Source: DASPHG01 sp963748315
GTDB taxonomy: Bacteria > Actinomycetota > Thermoleophilia > Solirubrobacterales > Thermoleophilaceae
Reading direction: 5' to 3'
Assembly (NCBI GenBank): GCA_963748315.1
Contig: CAVVIK010000006.1
Location: forward strand, 1,178,001 to 1,242,000
DNA: 64,000 nt
The position numbers and the translations under genes were made by a program. The stretch's first letter is position 1, and each line of letters starts with the position of its first letter. Of this stretch, positions 28,727 through 36,553 are shown one piece after another. Under the pieces are notes generated by a model, which saw only the letters and a program-made list of their open reading frames with translations, was not told the origin of the DNA and ran no database searches.

Positions 28727-29113
28727 CTGCGGGTCCGCTACTCCGAGTGCGACCCGCAGGGCGTCGTGTTCAACGCGAACTACGTCGCGTACTTCGACGT
28801 CGTCCTGACCGAGCTGTGGCGTGAGGCGCTCGGCTCGTATCAGGACATGGTCGACTCGGGCACGGACATGGTGGTCGCGGAGGTGAACGTGCGCTTCCTC
28901 GGGCCCGCACGGTTCGACGACGAGCTCGACCTCGAGGCGCGGCTGACGCGCCTGGGGGAGACGGCGATGTCGACCCGCATCGACGCGACCACCGGGGGAG
29001 CGCAGGTCGTCTCAGGCGAGATCCGCCACGTCTTCATCGATCCCGCGACGAAGACGAAGACTCCGATGCCGGAGCACATACGCGCGGCGCTGGAGCCCTA
29101 CCTGGACGGCTAG
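28727..29113 (+). CDS. Acyl-CoA thioesterase, 4-hydroxybenzoyl-CoA thioesterase (hotdog) family
   Basis: About 128 residues of a hotdog-fold acyl-CoA thioesterase. The active-site strand-helix YSECDPQGVVFNANYVAYFD contains the catalytic Asp, followed by MVVAEVNVRFLGPARFDDEL and VSGEIRHVFIDPATKTKTPMP. The first ATG/GTG/TTG start in frame is GTG 28766, which would remove the catalytic Asp. Real coding similarity begins upstream near 28712. CTG 28727 is the only near-cognate start seen, so either a rare start or a nearby indel must be assumed. It ends on a CTAG shared with the convergent enoyl-CoA hydratase gene. Confidence 0.75.
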   Translation: MRVRYSECDPQGVVFNANYVAYFDVVLTELWREALGSYQDMVDSGTDMVVAEVNVRFLGPARFDDELDLEARLTRLGETAMSTRIDATTGGAQVVSGEIRHVFIDPATKTKTPMPEHIRAALEPYLDG

Positions 29114-29919
29114 AGCCCGTGATTCGGCCACTCCGGCGGCCGCTTCTCCTTGAACGCGGACGCGCCGATCGTGTGCGAGTCCTTGCGCATGAACATCGAC
29201 AGCGTCAGCTCCGCCTCGATCCGCAGGCGCTCCTCGAGTGTGCGGCCGATTCCGCGGACGACGCTCTCCTTGTCCGACCGAATTGCTCCCTGCGGAAGCG
29301 CCGCGATCTCGGCGGCGAGCTCCTGGGCGCGGCGCAGCGCCTCTCCGCGCGGCACCACCTCGTTCGCGAGCCCGATCTCCTTCGCCTCGTGCGCGCCGAC
29401 GCGGCGGCCCGTGATGATCATCTCCATCGCGCGCGCATACCCGACGATCAGCGGTAGGCGGACGGTCATGCCGTCGCCGCCGACGATGTTCCATCGCCGC
29501 TCCGTCGCGCCGAACTCCGCGTTCTCGGCGGCGATCCTGATGTCGGCGAGCATCGCCGTCTCCAGCCCGGCTGCGAACGCGTAGCCGTTGACCGCCGCAA
29601 TCACCGGCTTGAAGATGTCAACCCGCCGGGTGTAGCCGCATTCGCCCGGTGAGTTCCAGATCGAGCGCTTGAAGAACTCGTAGTCCGGCATCTCGGTGAG
29701 CGATGCCGCGTCGGCGAGGTCCCACCCGGCACAGAAGGTCGAGTCGCCCGCGCCGGTGATGACGAGCACGAACGCCTCGTCATCGTCACGGAAGCGCTGC
29801 CAGGCGTGGTGCAGCTCCGTGTTCATCGTCCGGTTGACCGCGTTGCGCTGGTCGGGCCGGTTATAGGTGAGTGTCACGACGTGGTCGTCCTGCTCGTACA
29901 GCAGCGTTTCGTAGTCCAT
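29110..29919 (-). CDS. Enoyl-CoA hydratase/isomerase family protein
   Basis: A 269-residue crotonase-fold enzyme, probably hydrating or isomerising an enoyl-CoA in fatty-acid or aromatic degradation. Visible blocks: LTYNRPDQRNAVN, VLVITGAGDSTFCAGWDLADA (oxyanion region), KPVIAAVNGYAFAAGLETAM with second oxyanion glycine, ADIRIAAENAEFG, RRVGAHEAKEIGLANEVVP. The usual second catalytic Glu position (GLETAM to FGATER) is partly kept, so hydratase is plausible but isomerase cannot be excluded. It shares a CTAG stop with the convergent thioesterase, another CoA enzyme. Confidence 0.87.
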   Translation of the reverse strand: MDYETLLYEQDDHVVTLTYNRPDQRNAVNRTMNTELHHAWQRFRDDDEAFVLVITGAGDSTFCAGWDLADAASLTEMPDYEFFKRSIWNSPGECGYTRRVDIFKPVIAAVNGYAFAAGLETAMLADIRIAAENAEFGATERRWNIVGGDGMTVRLPLIVGYARAMEMIITGRRVGAHEAKEIGLANEVVPRGEALRRAQELAAEIAALPQGAIRSDKESVVRGIGRTLEERLRIEAELTLSMFMRKDSHTIGASAFKEKRPPEWPNHGL

Positions 29920-29939
29920 GGCGGGATACTCCCACCGTG

Positions 29940-30500
29940 ATGAAGCGGCTTGCCCTGATCCCCGTCGCGCTCGCGCTCGCGGGTTGCGGAAGCGACGAGA
30001 TCGACGGCAGCGCGCTCGAATCCGAGATCACGAAGGACGCGGAGGAGCGCGGACTCGTGCTCGACGCCGTCGACTGCCCTTCGCCGGAGGTCGAGGCGGG
30101 CGCGACTTTTACCTGCACCGTCACCGTCAAGGGGCAGCCCACCGACTTCGAGGTCTTGCAGATCGACGACGACGGCAACGTGCGTTACGACTTCGGCGGG
30201 GTCGCCGAGGGCCCAGCCGTCAATGACACGGCCGCGGATGAGGCGTCGGTGCGGTCGGTAATCGACGCGATCAACAAGGACGTGACCGCCCTGTGCGACT
30301 ACGCAACGCCCGAGTACCGGAAGCAGCTCGCGGCCGATGAGAGCTGCGCGGAGGCGGTGCTCGCGGACTATGAGAGCCCGCTCCTCGAGGACTACAGCGT
30401 CTCGGTCATGGAGGACTCGGCGGCGGCCTCCGCGGGCAACCGCACCGTCGCGCTCGCGCGTCAGAAGAACGGCTCGTGGCTGGTCACGGACGTCAGGTAG
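29940..30500 (+). CDS. DUF4333-domain lipoprotein
   Basis: A 186-residue exported lipoprotein: a short signal and lipobox LALAGCGSD near residue 15. The DUF4333 module follows, with conserved pattern VDCPSPEVEAGATFTCTVTV, then a second alpha+beta domain resembling a mycobacterial lipoprotein/NTF2-like unit (RSVIDAINKDVTALCDYATP; WLVTDVR). Paired cysteines in both halves suggest disulfides. ATG 29940 places the lipobox correctly; the longer frame from 29871 overlaps the divergent hydratase start. It overlaps the UdgX gene by 25 bases. Confidence 0.8.
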   Translation: MKRLALIPVALALAGCGSDEIDGSALESEITKDAEERGLVLDAVDCPSPEVEAGATFTCTVTVKGQPTDFEVLQIDDDGNVRYDFGGVAEGPAVNDTAADEASVRSVIDAINKDVTALCDYATPEYRKQLAADESCAEAVLADYESPLLEDYSVSVMEDSAAASAGNRTVALARQKNGSWLVTDVR

Positions 30501-31120
30501 CGGAACCGAACGACGCGACTCCCTTCCTGCCGGAGCGCAGGTCGCTGAAGGCCTTGCGCGAGGCTGCGGCCGACTGCCATGGCTGCCATCTGTGGCGACA
30601 CGCGACCCAGACCGTGTTCGGCGAGGGGATGCGTAAGGCGCGCGTCATGTTCGTCGGCGAGCAGCCGGGCGACAAGGAGGACCGCGCCGGTAAGCCGTTC
30701 GTCGGCCCGGCCGGGCGCGAATTCGATCGAGCGCTCGAGGAGGTCGGGATCGATCGCGCGGACGTCTATGTCACGAACGTCGTCAAGCACTTCGCGTTCG
30801 AGGAGCGCGGCAAGCGGCGCATGCACCGCACGCCGAAGCGCTTCGAGATCGACGCGTGCAAGCCGTGGCTCGACGAGGAGCTCCACGTGATCGGGCCGGA
30901 GGCGCTCGTCCTCCTCGGCGCGACCGCGGCGAAGGCGCTGTTCGGGTCGTCGTTCCGGATCACGCGCGAGCGCGGCCGGCCACTCGACTCGGATTTGGCG
31001 GAGCTGGTGCTGGCCACGGTGCATCCGTCCTCGATCCTGCGCCAGCGAACGGACGAGGAGCGATACGAGGAGCGGCACCGCTTCACGGAGGACCTGCGGG
31101 TGGTCGCGGAGGCTCTGTGA
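30476..31120 (+). CDS. udgX: UdgX-type uracil-DNA glycosylase
   Basis: A 214-residue member of the UDG superfamily that excises uracil and, in the UdgX group, becomes covalently attached to the abasic site through a His. It has motif A VGEQPGDKEDRAGKPFVGPAG and the UdgX-specific R-loop GKRRMHRTP, whose His is the covalent nucleophile in mycobacterial UdgX, plus ATVHPSSILR. N-terminal DCHGC and later DACKPWL give three cysteines for the Fe-S cluster, with KH where family-4 enzymes have the third Cys. The GTG start at 30476 overlaps the lipoprotein gene; its stop overlaps the next start (GTGA), pairing it with the LigD-type polymerase. Confidence 0.9.
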   Translation: MAGHGRQVAEPNDATPFLPERRSLKALREAAADCHGCHLWRHATQTVFGEGMRKARVMFVGEQPGDKEDRAGKPFVGPAGREFDRALEEVGIDRADVYVTNVVKHFAFEERGKRRMHRTPKRFEIDACKPWLDEELHVIGPEALVLLGATAAKALFGSSFRITRERGRPLDSDLAELVLATVHPSSILRQRTDEERYEERHRFTEDLRVVAEAL

Positions 31121-31980
31121 AGCGCGACGTCCAGATCTCGCATCCCGACAAGGAGCTCTTCCCCGGGATCACGAAGCGCGACCTCGCGCGGTACTACGAG
31201 CAGGTAGGGCGGATCATGGTGCGGCACGTGCGCGACCGGCCGGTTGCGATGCAGGCCTTCCCGCTCGGCATCCGCGCAGACGGGCACTACATGAAGGACC
31301 GGCCGCGCCACTTCCCGGAGTGGATCCCGGATGTGCGCGTCGCGAAGCGCGGCGGCAGCCTGCGCCACATCCTCATTCGGGACACGCCGACGCTCGTGTA
31401 CCTGGCGGGCCAGAACGTGATCACGCCGCACGTGTGGCTGAGCCGCGCGGACGATGTGCGCAAGCCCGACCGGATCGTGTTCGACCTCGACCCGTCGACG
31501 CAGAAGTTCGCCGAGGTGCGCGCGGCCGCCCGCGCCACCGGCGACGTCCTGCGCGAGCTCGGTCTCGCGCCACACGCGATGACCACGGGATCGCGCGGCA
31601 TCCACGTGACGGTGCCGATCAAGCGTGTGCCGTTCGAGGAGGCGTTCGCGTTTGCGAAGGCGGTCGCCACGCGGCTCGCCGAGGAGCACCCGAAGAAGCT
31701 GACGACCGAGTTCCACAAGGCGAAGCGCGGCGACCGGATCTTCGTGGACGTGCTGCGCAACCGCTACGCACAGCACGCGGTCCCGCCGTACGCGGTCAGG
31801 CCGCGCCCGAAGGCACCGGTGGCAGCCCCGCTGCACTGGGAGGAGCTCGACGACTCGAAGCTGAAGCCCGACCGCTGGACGATCGGCTCGATGCCGAAGC
31901 GACTCGAGGACGGCGATGCCTGGCACGGCATCAGCGGCCGCGCGCGCTCGGTCAGCGCAGCGCTACGCCGACTGGGCTAG
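31117..31980 (+). CDS. LigD-type primase-polymerase (PolDom) for DNA end joining
   Basis: A 287-residue stand-alone polymerase domain of the LigD/archaeo-eukaryotic primase family. It fills gaps with ribonucleotides or deoxynucleotides during non-homologous end joining. Diagnostic blocks are the start VQISHPDKELFPGITKRDLA, HVWLSRADDVRKPDRIVFDLDPS (catalytic D-x-D), GLAPHAMTTGSRGIHVTVPI, DRIFVDVLRNRYAQHAVPPY. The ligase and nuclease domains of full LigD are absent, as in many actinobacteria that encode them separately. GTG 31117 overlaps the UdgX stop, and Ku is encoded at 40973. It overlaps the convergent dehalogenase-like gene by 18 bases. Confidence 0.9.
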   Translation: MKRDVQISHPDKELFPGITKRDLARYYEQVGRIMVRHVRDRPVAMQAFPLGIRADGHYMKDRPRHFPEWIPDVRVAKRGGSLRHILIRDTPTLVYLAGQNVITPHVWLSRADDVRKPDRIVFDLDPSTQKFAEVRAAARATGDVLRELGLAPHAMTTGSRGIHVTVPIKRVPFEEAFAFAKAVATRLAEEHPKKLTTEFHKAKRGDRIFVDVLRNRYAQHAVPPYAVRPRPKAPVAAPLHWEELDDSKLKPDRWTIGSMPKRLEDGDAWHGISGRARSVSAALRRLG

Positions 31981-32844
31981 CCAGTCGGCTATGTGCCGGC
32001 CGATCAGCTCGCCCTGGTCCTCCTGGAGGAAGTGGCTCGCGTCCGGGATGACGTGGTCGATCTGGGTGTTGCACACCTCGGCGAAGCGCTCGCCCGTCTT
32101 CAGCGTCAGGATCGGATCCGAGTCGGCCCAGAGAAATAGCTTCGGGCGCGCGTCCTCCTTCAGCGCGGCGAGCACTCTTTGGCCGGCCTCGGCGCCCGGC
32201 GCGGTCGGATCGGTGGGCAACATCAGCGGGAACGCCCGCGTGCCCTGCTTCGCCCGCGGCTCTGGGAACGGCGCGTCGTAGGCGGCGGCGACCTCGTCGC
32301 CCGGGTCGTTCTTGCACGCGTTCCGGACGAGCATCGAGATCGGCAGGTCCTCGGTCCGCTCGACGAAGTCACGGAACATCTTCCACGCGTCGCTCATGTG
32401 CTGGTGACCCGTGAAGAGGCCGGTGTCCATCACGACGATTCTCGCGACGCGCTCGGGCTGCTCGGTCGCGATCCGCAGCCCGATCGGCCCGCCCCAGTCG
32501 TGCACGACCACGGTGGCGTCGCGCAGGTCGAGGTCTTCGAAGAGCGTGGCCGCGTACTCGGTGTGGCGGTCGTAGGAGTACCAGTCGAAATCGGTCGGCT
32601 TGTCCGAGCGCCCGAAGCCCACGAGGTCGGGCAGGAGCACGCGGTAGCCGGCGTCGCGCACGGGTGGCAGCACCTTTCGCCACAGGAAGCTCCACGTGGG
32701 CTCGCCGTGAAGCATCACGACGGGCGGCCCGTCCCCGTCTTCGACATGCGCCATTCGGACGCCGTCTACATCGCGGTAGTGCGGCTCCCACGGGAAGTCG
32801 GGCAGGCCTTCGAAGCGCTCGTCCGGGGTGCGGTACGCGTCCAA
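31963..32844 (-). CDS. Haloalkane dehalogenase-like alpha/beta hydrolase
   Basis: A 293-residue protein close to the HLD-I group of haloalkane dehalogenases: VVMLHGEPTWSFLWRKVLPP, LLPDLVGFGRSDKPTDFDWY, nucleophile elbow VVHDWGGPIGL (Asp), acid/His region FLWADSDPILT and VIPDASHFLQEDQGE. The Trp next to the nucleophile and the Trp in HGEPTW match halide-stabilising residues in the family. The substrate could also be an epoxide or ester, since motif identity alone does not fix it. It is 10 bases after the TetR gene on the same strand, so both probably belong to one regulated unit. Confidence 0.8.
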   Translation of the reverse strand: MDAYRTPDERFEGLPDFPWEPHYRDVDGVRMAHVEDGDGPPVVMLHGEPTWSFLWRKVLPPVRDAGYRVLLPDLVGFGRSDKPTDFDWYSYDRHTEYAATLFEDLDLRDATVVVHDWGGPIGLRIATEQPERVARIVVMDTGLFTGHQHMSDAWKMFRDFVERTEDLPISMLVRNACKNDPGDEVAAAYDAPFPEPRAKQGTRAFPLMLPTDPTAPGAEAGQRVLAALKEDARPKLFLWADSDPILTLKTGERFAEVCNTQIDHVIPDASHFLQEDQGELIGRHIADWLAQSA

Positions 32845-32854
32845 GGCGCGCAGC

Positions 32855-33439
32855 CTAAACGCGCAGCCCGTCCAGCACCCGCTCGATCGACTCGCCCATC
32901 TCGCGCCGCGCCTCAGCGGTGTCGCTCGCGCGCGAGATGTACATGGCCGCCTCGTCGAGGGCGCCGACCAGCAGATGGGCGAGGGGGTCGACGGGCTGGC
33001 GTGCGATCAGGCCAGTCTCCATCGCGTTCTCGAGCGAGGCCTTAACCAGCCCGAGCCCGTACTGCGTGTCGATCTCACGCCACTCGTCCCACCCGAGGAC
33101 GCTCGGTGCGTCGGTCATCATGATCCGCTGGATCGCGGGGTCGGTGCACGCGTCGAGAAAGGCGTTGACGGCGGCGAGGATCTGGCGCCACTGGTCCGTC
33201 TCCTTCAGCGCGGCGGTGGCAGATGCCTCCGCCAGCTCGCGGCTCAGGTCGTGGAGGACGGCGCGCATCAGGTCCTCCTTGTCGGTGAAGTGGTGGTAGA
33301 GCGCCCCGCGGGTCACACCTGCCCGCTTGACGATCTCCTCCGTGCCGACGCCCGCGTAGCCGCGTTCGGCAAAGAGGCTCCGCGCGGCCGCGACGAGCGC
33401 CGCGCGGGTGGCCTCCGGCTGGCGGACCTTGACTTTCAT
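32855..33439 (-). CDS. TetR-family transcriptional repressor
   Basis: A 194-residue regulator: N-terminal helix-turn-helix FAERGYAGVGTEEIVKRAGV and TRGALYHHFTDKEDLMRAV are the TetR signature, and the rest is an all-helical ligand and dimer domain (TetR_C-like, with EWREIDTQYGLGLVKASLE). The start codon ATG 33439 lies inside the first of two palindromic operators, so strong autoregulation is expected. It is likely to repress both the divergent hydrolase gene and itself with the downstream dehalogenase-like gene. The inducer is unknown. Confidence 0.9.
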   Translation of the reverse strand: MKVKVRQPEATRAALVAAARSLFAERGYAGVGTEEIVKRAGVTRGALYHHFTDKEDLMRAVLHDLSRELAEASATAALKETDQWRQILAAVNAFLDACTDPAIQRIMMTDAPSVLGWDEWREIDTQYGLGLVKASLENAMETGLIARQPVDPLAHLLVGALDEAAMYISRASDTAEARREMGESIERVLDGLRV

Positions 33440-33477
33440 ACAGTCTGTATGCTAGATACGTACAGACTGTATGTAAA
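33429..33477. promoter_or_regulatory. Overlapping divergent promoters with two TetR operators
   Basis: Two near-identical palindromes, ATACAGTCTGTAT (33438-33450) and GTACAGACTGTAT (33460-33472), have centres 22 bases apart, about two DNA turns. Minus strand: TTTACA (33477-33472) and TAGCAT (33454-33449), spacing 17, start about 33442, so tetR mRNA would be leaderless. Plus strand: TTGACT (33429-33434) and TAGATA (33453-33458), spacing 18. Either operator would block both promoters. Confidence 0.75.
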
Positions 33478-33487
33478 GGAGGCGTTC

Positions 33488-34336
33488 ATGAAGCACGAGG
33501 TCCATCTTTCGCAGGGAACGATCCGCTACCGGGAGGACGGCACGGGCGAGCCGCTGCTGTTCGTGCACGGCGTGGTGGTGAACGGCGACCTCTGGCGCAA
33601 GGTCGTCCCCGGCCTCTCCAAGGACTTCCGCTGCATCGTCCCGGACTGGCCGCTCGGCTCGCACGAGGTGCCGATGTCGCGCGACGCCGACCTGACGCCT
33701 CCCGGTCTCGCGAAGCTCGTCGTCGACTTCATGGACGCGCTCGGGCTCGAGAGCGTGACGCTCGTCGGGAACGACACGGGCGGCGCGGTGTGCCAGCTCG
33801 TCGCGGCCGAGTACCCGGACCGCGTATCGCGGCTCGTGCTGACGTCGTGCGACCTGTACGACCGCTTCCCGCCGCCGGTGTTCAAGCCGCTCGCGGCGCT
33901 CGTGAAGGTGCCGGGCGCAACCTGGCTGATCGCGCAGTCGCTCAGGCCTCGGTTTGCGCAGCGCCTGCCGATCGCGTTCGGGTGGGTCACGAAGCGACTG
34001 CCGGAGCCGGCCGTCGTCCACTCGTACCTGGCACCCGGCCGGTCGTCGGCCGGCGTGCGCCGGGATCTCGGGAAGGTCTTCGGGTCGGTCGACTCGCGCT
34101 ACACGATCGAGGCGGCAGAGAAGCTGAAGGATTTCAACAAGCCCGTCTTGCTCGCGTGGGCGACCGAGGACAAGCTGTTCCCGGTCGAGTACGCGCGCAG
34201 GCTCGCAGGCGAGCTTCCGGATGCGACCCTGGTCGAGATCGACGACTCCTACACGTTCATCGCGGAGGACCAGCCCGAACGGCTTGTGGATGCAATCGCA
34301 TCATTCGTGCGGAGGCCCGCCACCGTTTCGGCTTGA
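33488..34336 (+). CDS. Alpha/beta hydrolase with Asp nucleophile and missing His
   Basis: A 282-residue alpha/beta hydrolase: LLFVHGVVVNGDLWRKVVPG, IVPDWPLGSHEVPM, nucleophile elbow LVGNDTGGAVCQ with Asp as in dehalogenases and epoxide hydrolases, acid strand LLAWATEDKLFPVEYA. The usual Gly-His near the end is replaced by DDSYTFIAEDQPERL, so the catalytic base His is absent. It may bind rather than hydrolyse, or use another base. A GGAGG site precedes ATG 33488. It is controlled by the adjacent double TetR operator, divergent from tetR and the dehalogenase-like gene. Confidence 0.85.
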   Translation: MKHEVHLSQGTIRYREDGTGEPLLFVHGVVVNGDLWRKVVPGLSKDFRCIVPDWPLGSHEVPMSRDADLTPPGLAKLVVDFMDALGLESVTLVGNDTGGAVCQLVAAEYPDRVSRLVLTSCDLYDRFPPPVFKPLAALVKVPGATWLIAQSLRPRFAQRLPIAFGWVTKRLPEPAVVHSYLAPGRSSAGVRRDLGKVFGSVDSRYTIEAAEKLKDFNKPVLLAWATEDKLFPVEYARRLAGELPDATLVEIDDSYTFIAEDQPERLVDAIASFVRRPATVSA

Positions 34337-34359
34337 GCGCGCGCGGGCAGGACGCCCGC

Positions 34360-34591
34360 ATGGAAACGCAAGACCCAGACGAAAGAAACGATCCTGCGAT
34401 GCAGCCCGTCGAGGAGGCCGGTGGCGGCGTCTCGGAAGGCTTCGAGCAGGCAGAGGAGCAACTGATCGAGAACGCCTCGCACGGCGACGGCGGCGGCAAC
34501 CCGGAGGCCGATGCGATCGAGGAGAGACGCTGAGGCCGAGCGGTCAACCGCCGAGTACGGCGAGGCCGACCAGGAAGACCAGCCCGACTAG
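34360..34591 (+). CDS. Small acidic protein (frameshifted)
   Basis: About 76 residues, Glu/Gly-rich and without Cys: QPVEEAGGGVSEGFEQAEEQ, then LIENASHGDGGGNPEADAIE. The literal frame from ATG 34360 stops at 34533, but skipping one A in GAGGAGAGACG near 34525 continues as DAEAERSTAEYGEADQEDQP and stops at 34591. That stop lies in a CTAG shared with the convergent ppx gene. Small acidic proteins of this sort are common in Thermoleophilia by my recollection; no function is known. ATG 34399 is an alternative start. Confidence 0.55.
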
Positions 34592-36096
34592 ACGTTCTCG
34601 ATCGTGAGCGGCCGCCCGAGGGCGTCCGCGAGCAGCTCGGCGGCGCGGCGGGCGGACCAGATCGCGACGGTGTCGTCCTCGGCGGCGGCCGCGCGCACGA
34701 CGACCGACCCGTTCTCGCTCGAGACGCGCAGGTCGCGCACCGTCTGGTCGCGCCCGCGCTCGAGCTGCTCGGCAACGCGGATGATCCCGGCGAGGAGGAC
34801 GAGCCGTTCCTGGTCGCCGTCGCGCGCGAGCGCGCCGAGGGGAGACGAGTCCGGATCGCCCTTGCGGTGGTACTGAGCGATCAGCGAGATCAGCTCGAGC
34901 TCGCGCTGGTCGAAGCCGGGTAGCCCACTGCTCAGGATCAGGTAGCGGGAGTGCTTGTGGTGGTCGTCGTAATGGACCGCCGTGCCGATGTCGTGCAGCG
35001 CGCACGCGCGCGCAAGCAGATCCCGGTCCTCCACCGAGCCCTCGACGAGCTCCGCGTCGGCGAGGCCGTCGTACAGCTCGAGCGAGAGATGCTCGACGTG
35101 CTTCGCGTGCACGCCTGCGTGCCCGTAGCGCCGCGCGAGATTGTCGACCGACTGTCCGCGCACGTCGTCGATCAGCGCGGGATGGACACCGTCGAGGAAG
35201 CGTTCGAAGAACACGCCCTCGCGCAGGCCGGCCTCGGTGACCTCGATCACCTCGAAGCCGCCCGCGTCCATCACCCCGGCGAGGACGACCGCCGCTCCCA
35301 GGATCACGTCGCCGCGGTCCGGCTTGATGCCGGGCAGCTTGCCGCGCTTCGGTGCGGGCCGCTCCGCCAGCTCGTCGACGAGCTCGGCGACCGTCTCGCG
35401 CGTCAGGAGGAAGCCCTGCACGCCCGAGTCGGGGTAGCCACCGCGCTTCTGCGCGGCGGCGGCGAGGTTGCGGATGCTCCCGCCGATGCCCGCCAGGCGC
35501 GGGCTCCCGTCCCACCACCCGAGCCGCTCGATCTGCTCGGTCACGTGCTTCGTGAGCTTCCTCATGTCCTTCGCCGAGGCCTCGTCCTCGCCGAGAAATG
35601 CCTCGCTCACCCGCACCGCGCCGAGCGGCAGCGACTCGGCCTCGATCAGGCGCCGTTCCTTGACGCGGCTCAGCTGGATGCTGCCGCCGCCCATGTCGAG
35701 CGCCGACCCGTCGACAAGCGTGGTCGAGTTCACGACGGCGAGGTAGCCGTAGTAAGCCTCCTCGGCCCCGCTCAGCACGCGGACGTCCCAACCCGTCCGC
35801 TCGTGGATCAGGTCGAGCAACTCGTCCCTGTTGTGTGCATCCCGGATCGCGCTCGTGCCCACCGGGAGCACGTCGTCGATGCCCGCGGCGCGACAGAACG
35901 AGGCGAACACCTCGGCGGTGGAGACCGCGCGCTCGATCGCGTCGGGCTGGAGCAGGCTCTTCTCGCCCATGCCGGCGCTGATCCGGACCGGTTCGCGGAT
36001 CTCGTCGGACAGCGTCCATGGCCCGCCGGGTTCCCAGTCGTAAACGACGAGCCGGAACGAGTTCGATCCAAGGTCGATGACCGCAGTCCGTCGCAT
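34588..36096 (-). CDS. Ppx/GppA family exopolyphosphatase with HD-like C-terminal domain
   Basis: About 502 residues. The N-terminal ASKHA-fold phosphatase domain (residues about 1-300) has VIDLGSNSFRLVVYDWEPG, the P-loop VVNSTTLVDGSALDMGGGSI and AGIGGSIRNLAAAAQK. The C-terminal half carries an HD-type helical domain (ACALHDIGTAVHYDDHHKHS; ELISLIAQYHRKGDPD). It should hydrolyse inorganic polyphosphate or pppGpp in the cytoplasm. ATG 36096 (MRRTAVIDLG) is preferred to ATG 36123, which overlaps the divergent cupin start. The gene shares a CTAG stop with the small acidic protein gene. Confidence 0.87.
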   Translation of the reverse strand: MRRTAVIDLGSNSFRLVVYDWEPGGPWTLSDEIREPVRISAGMGEKSLLQPDAIERAVSTAEVFASFCRAAGIDDVLPVGTSAIRDAHNRDELLDLIHERTGWDVRVLSGAEEAYYGYLAVVNSTTLVDGSALDMGGGSIQLSRVKERRLIEAESLPLGAVRVSEAFLGEDEASAKDMRKLTKHVTEQIERLGWWDGSPRLAGIGGSIRNLAAAAQKRGGYPDSGVQGFLLTRETVAELVDELAERPAPKRGKLPGIKPDRGDVILGAAVVLAGVMDAGGFEVIEVTEAGLREGVFFERFLDGVHPALIDDVRGQSVDNLARRYGHAGVHAKHVEHLSLELYDGLADAELVEGSVEDRDLLARACALHDIGTAVHYDDHHKHSRYLILSSGLPGFDQRELELISLIAQYHRKGDPDSSPLGALARDGDQERLVLLAGIIRVAEQLERGRDQTVRDLRVSSENGSVVVRAAAAEDDTVAIWSARRAAELLADALGRPLTIENV

Positions 36097-36121
36097 TCGC
36101 GGCGAGGCTACTCTGTGCGCC

Positions 36122-36553
36122 ATGGCGAGCGAACCCGTGAACGAGGTCGTCGAGGGGGACGGCTTCGCCGTTGCGAACGTCGACGCACTGGGCGACCGCT
36201 ACGGCTTCCGCAAGATCCGGCGCGAGCTCGGAGTCCAGGCGATGGGAATGAACGCCATCGCGATACCGCCCGGGTACGAGACCGGCCGCCACTACCACGA
36301 GGAGCAGGAGGAGACCTACTTCATCCACCGCGGCACGGTGGAGATCACCTTCGGTGACAGCGCATCGCACGTGCTCGGCCCCGGCGGCATCGCGCGTGTG
36401 GACGCCCCGACGGTCCGCAAGCTCAAGAACGTGGGCGAGGACGACGCGCTCTACTTCGTCGTCGGCGGAAAGGGCGGCTACGTCGGCCGCGACGGCAGGC
36501 TCCCGGAGGGCGAGACATCCCCGCGCGGGTCGGAGTCGCTGCCGCCGTCCTAG
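36122..36553 (+). CDS. Cupin-domain protein
   Basis: A 143-residue single cupin barrel: motif 1 IPPGYETGRHYHEEQEETYF with G-x5-H-x-H-x3-E metal ligands, and motif 2 DAPTVRKLKNVGEDDALYF, where the usual His is not obvious. Such proteins include isomerases, dioxygenases and sensors; the reaction is unknown. It starts divergently from ppx with only 25 bases between. Its end overlaps the signal-peptide region of the next gene. Confidence 0.82.
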   Translation: MASEPVNEVVEGDGFAVANVDALGDRYGFRKIRRELGVQAMGMNAIAIPPGYETGRHYHEEQEETYFIHRGTVEITFGDSASHVLGPGGIARVDAPTVRKLKNVGEDDALYFVVGGKGGYVGRDGRLPEGETSPRGSESLPPS

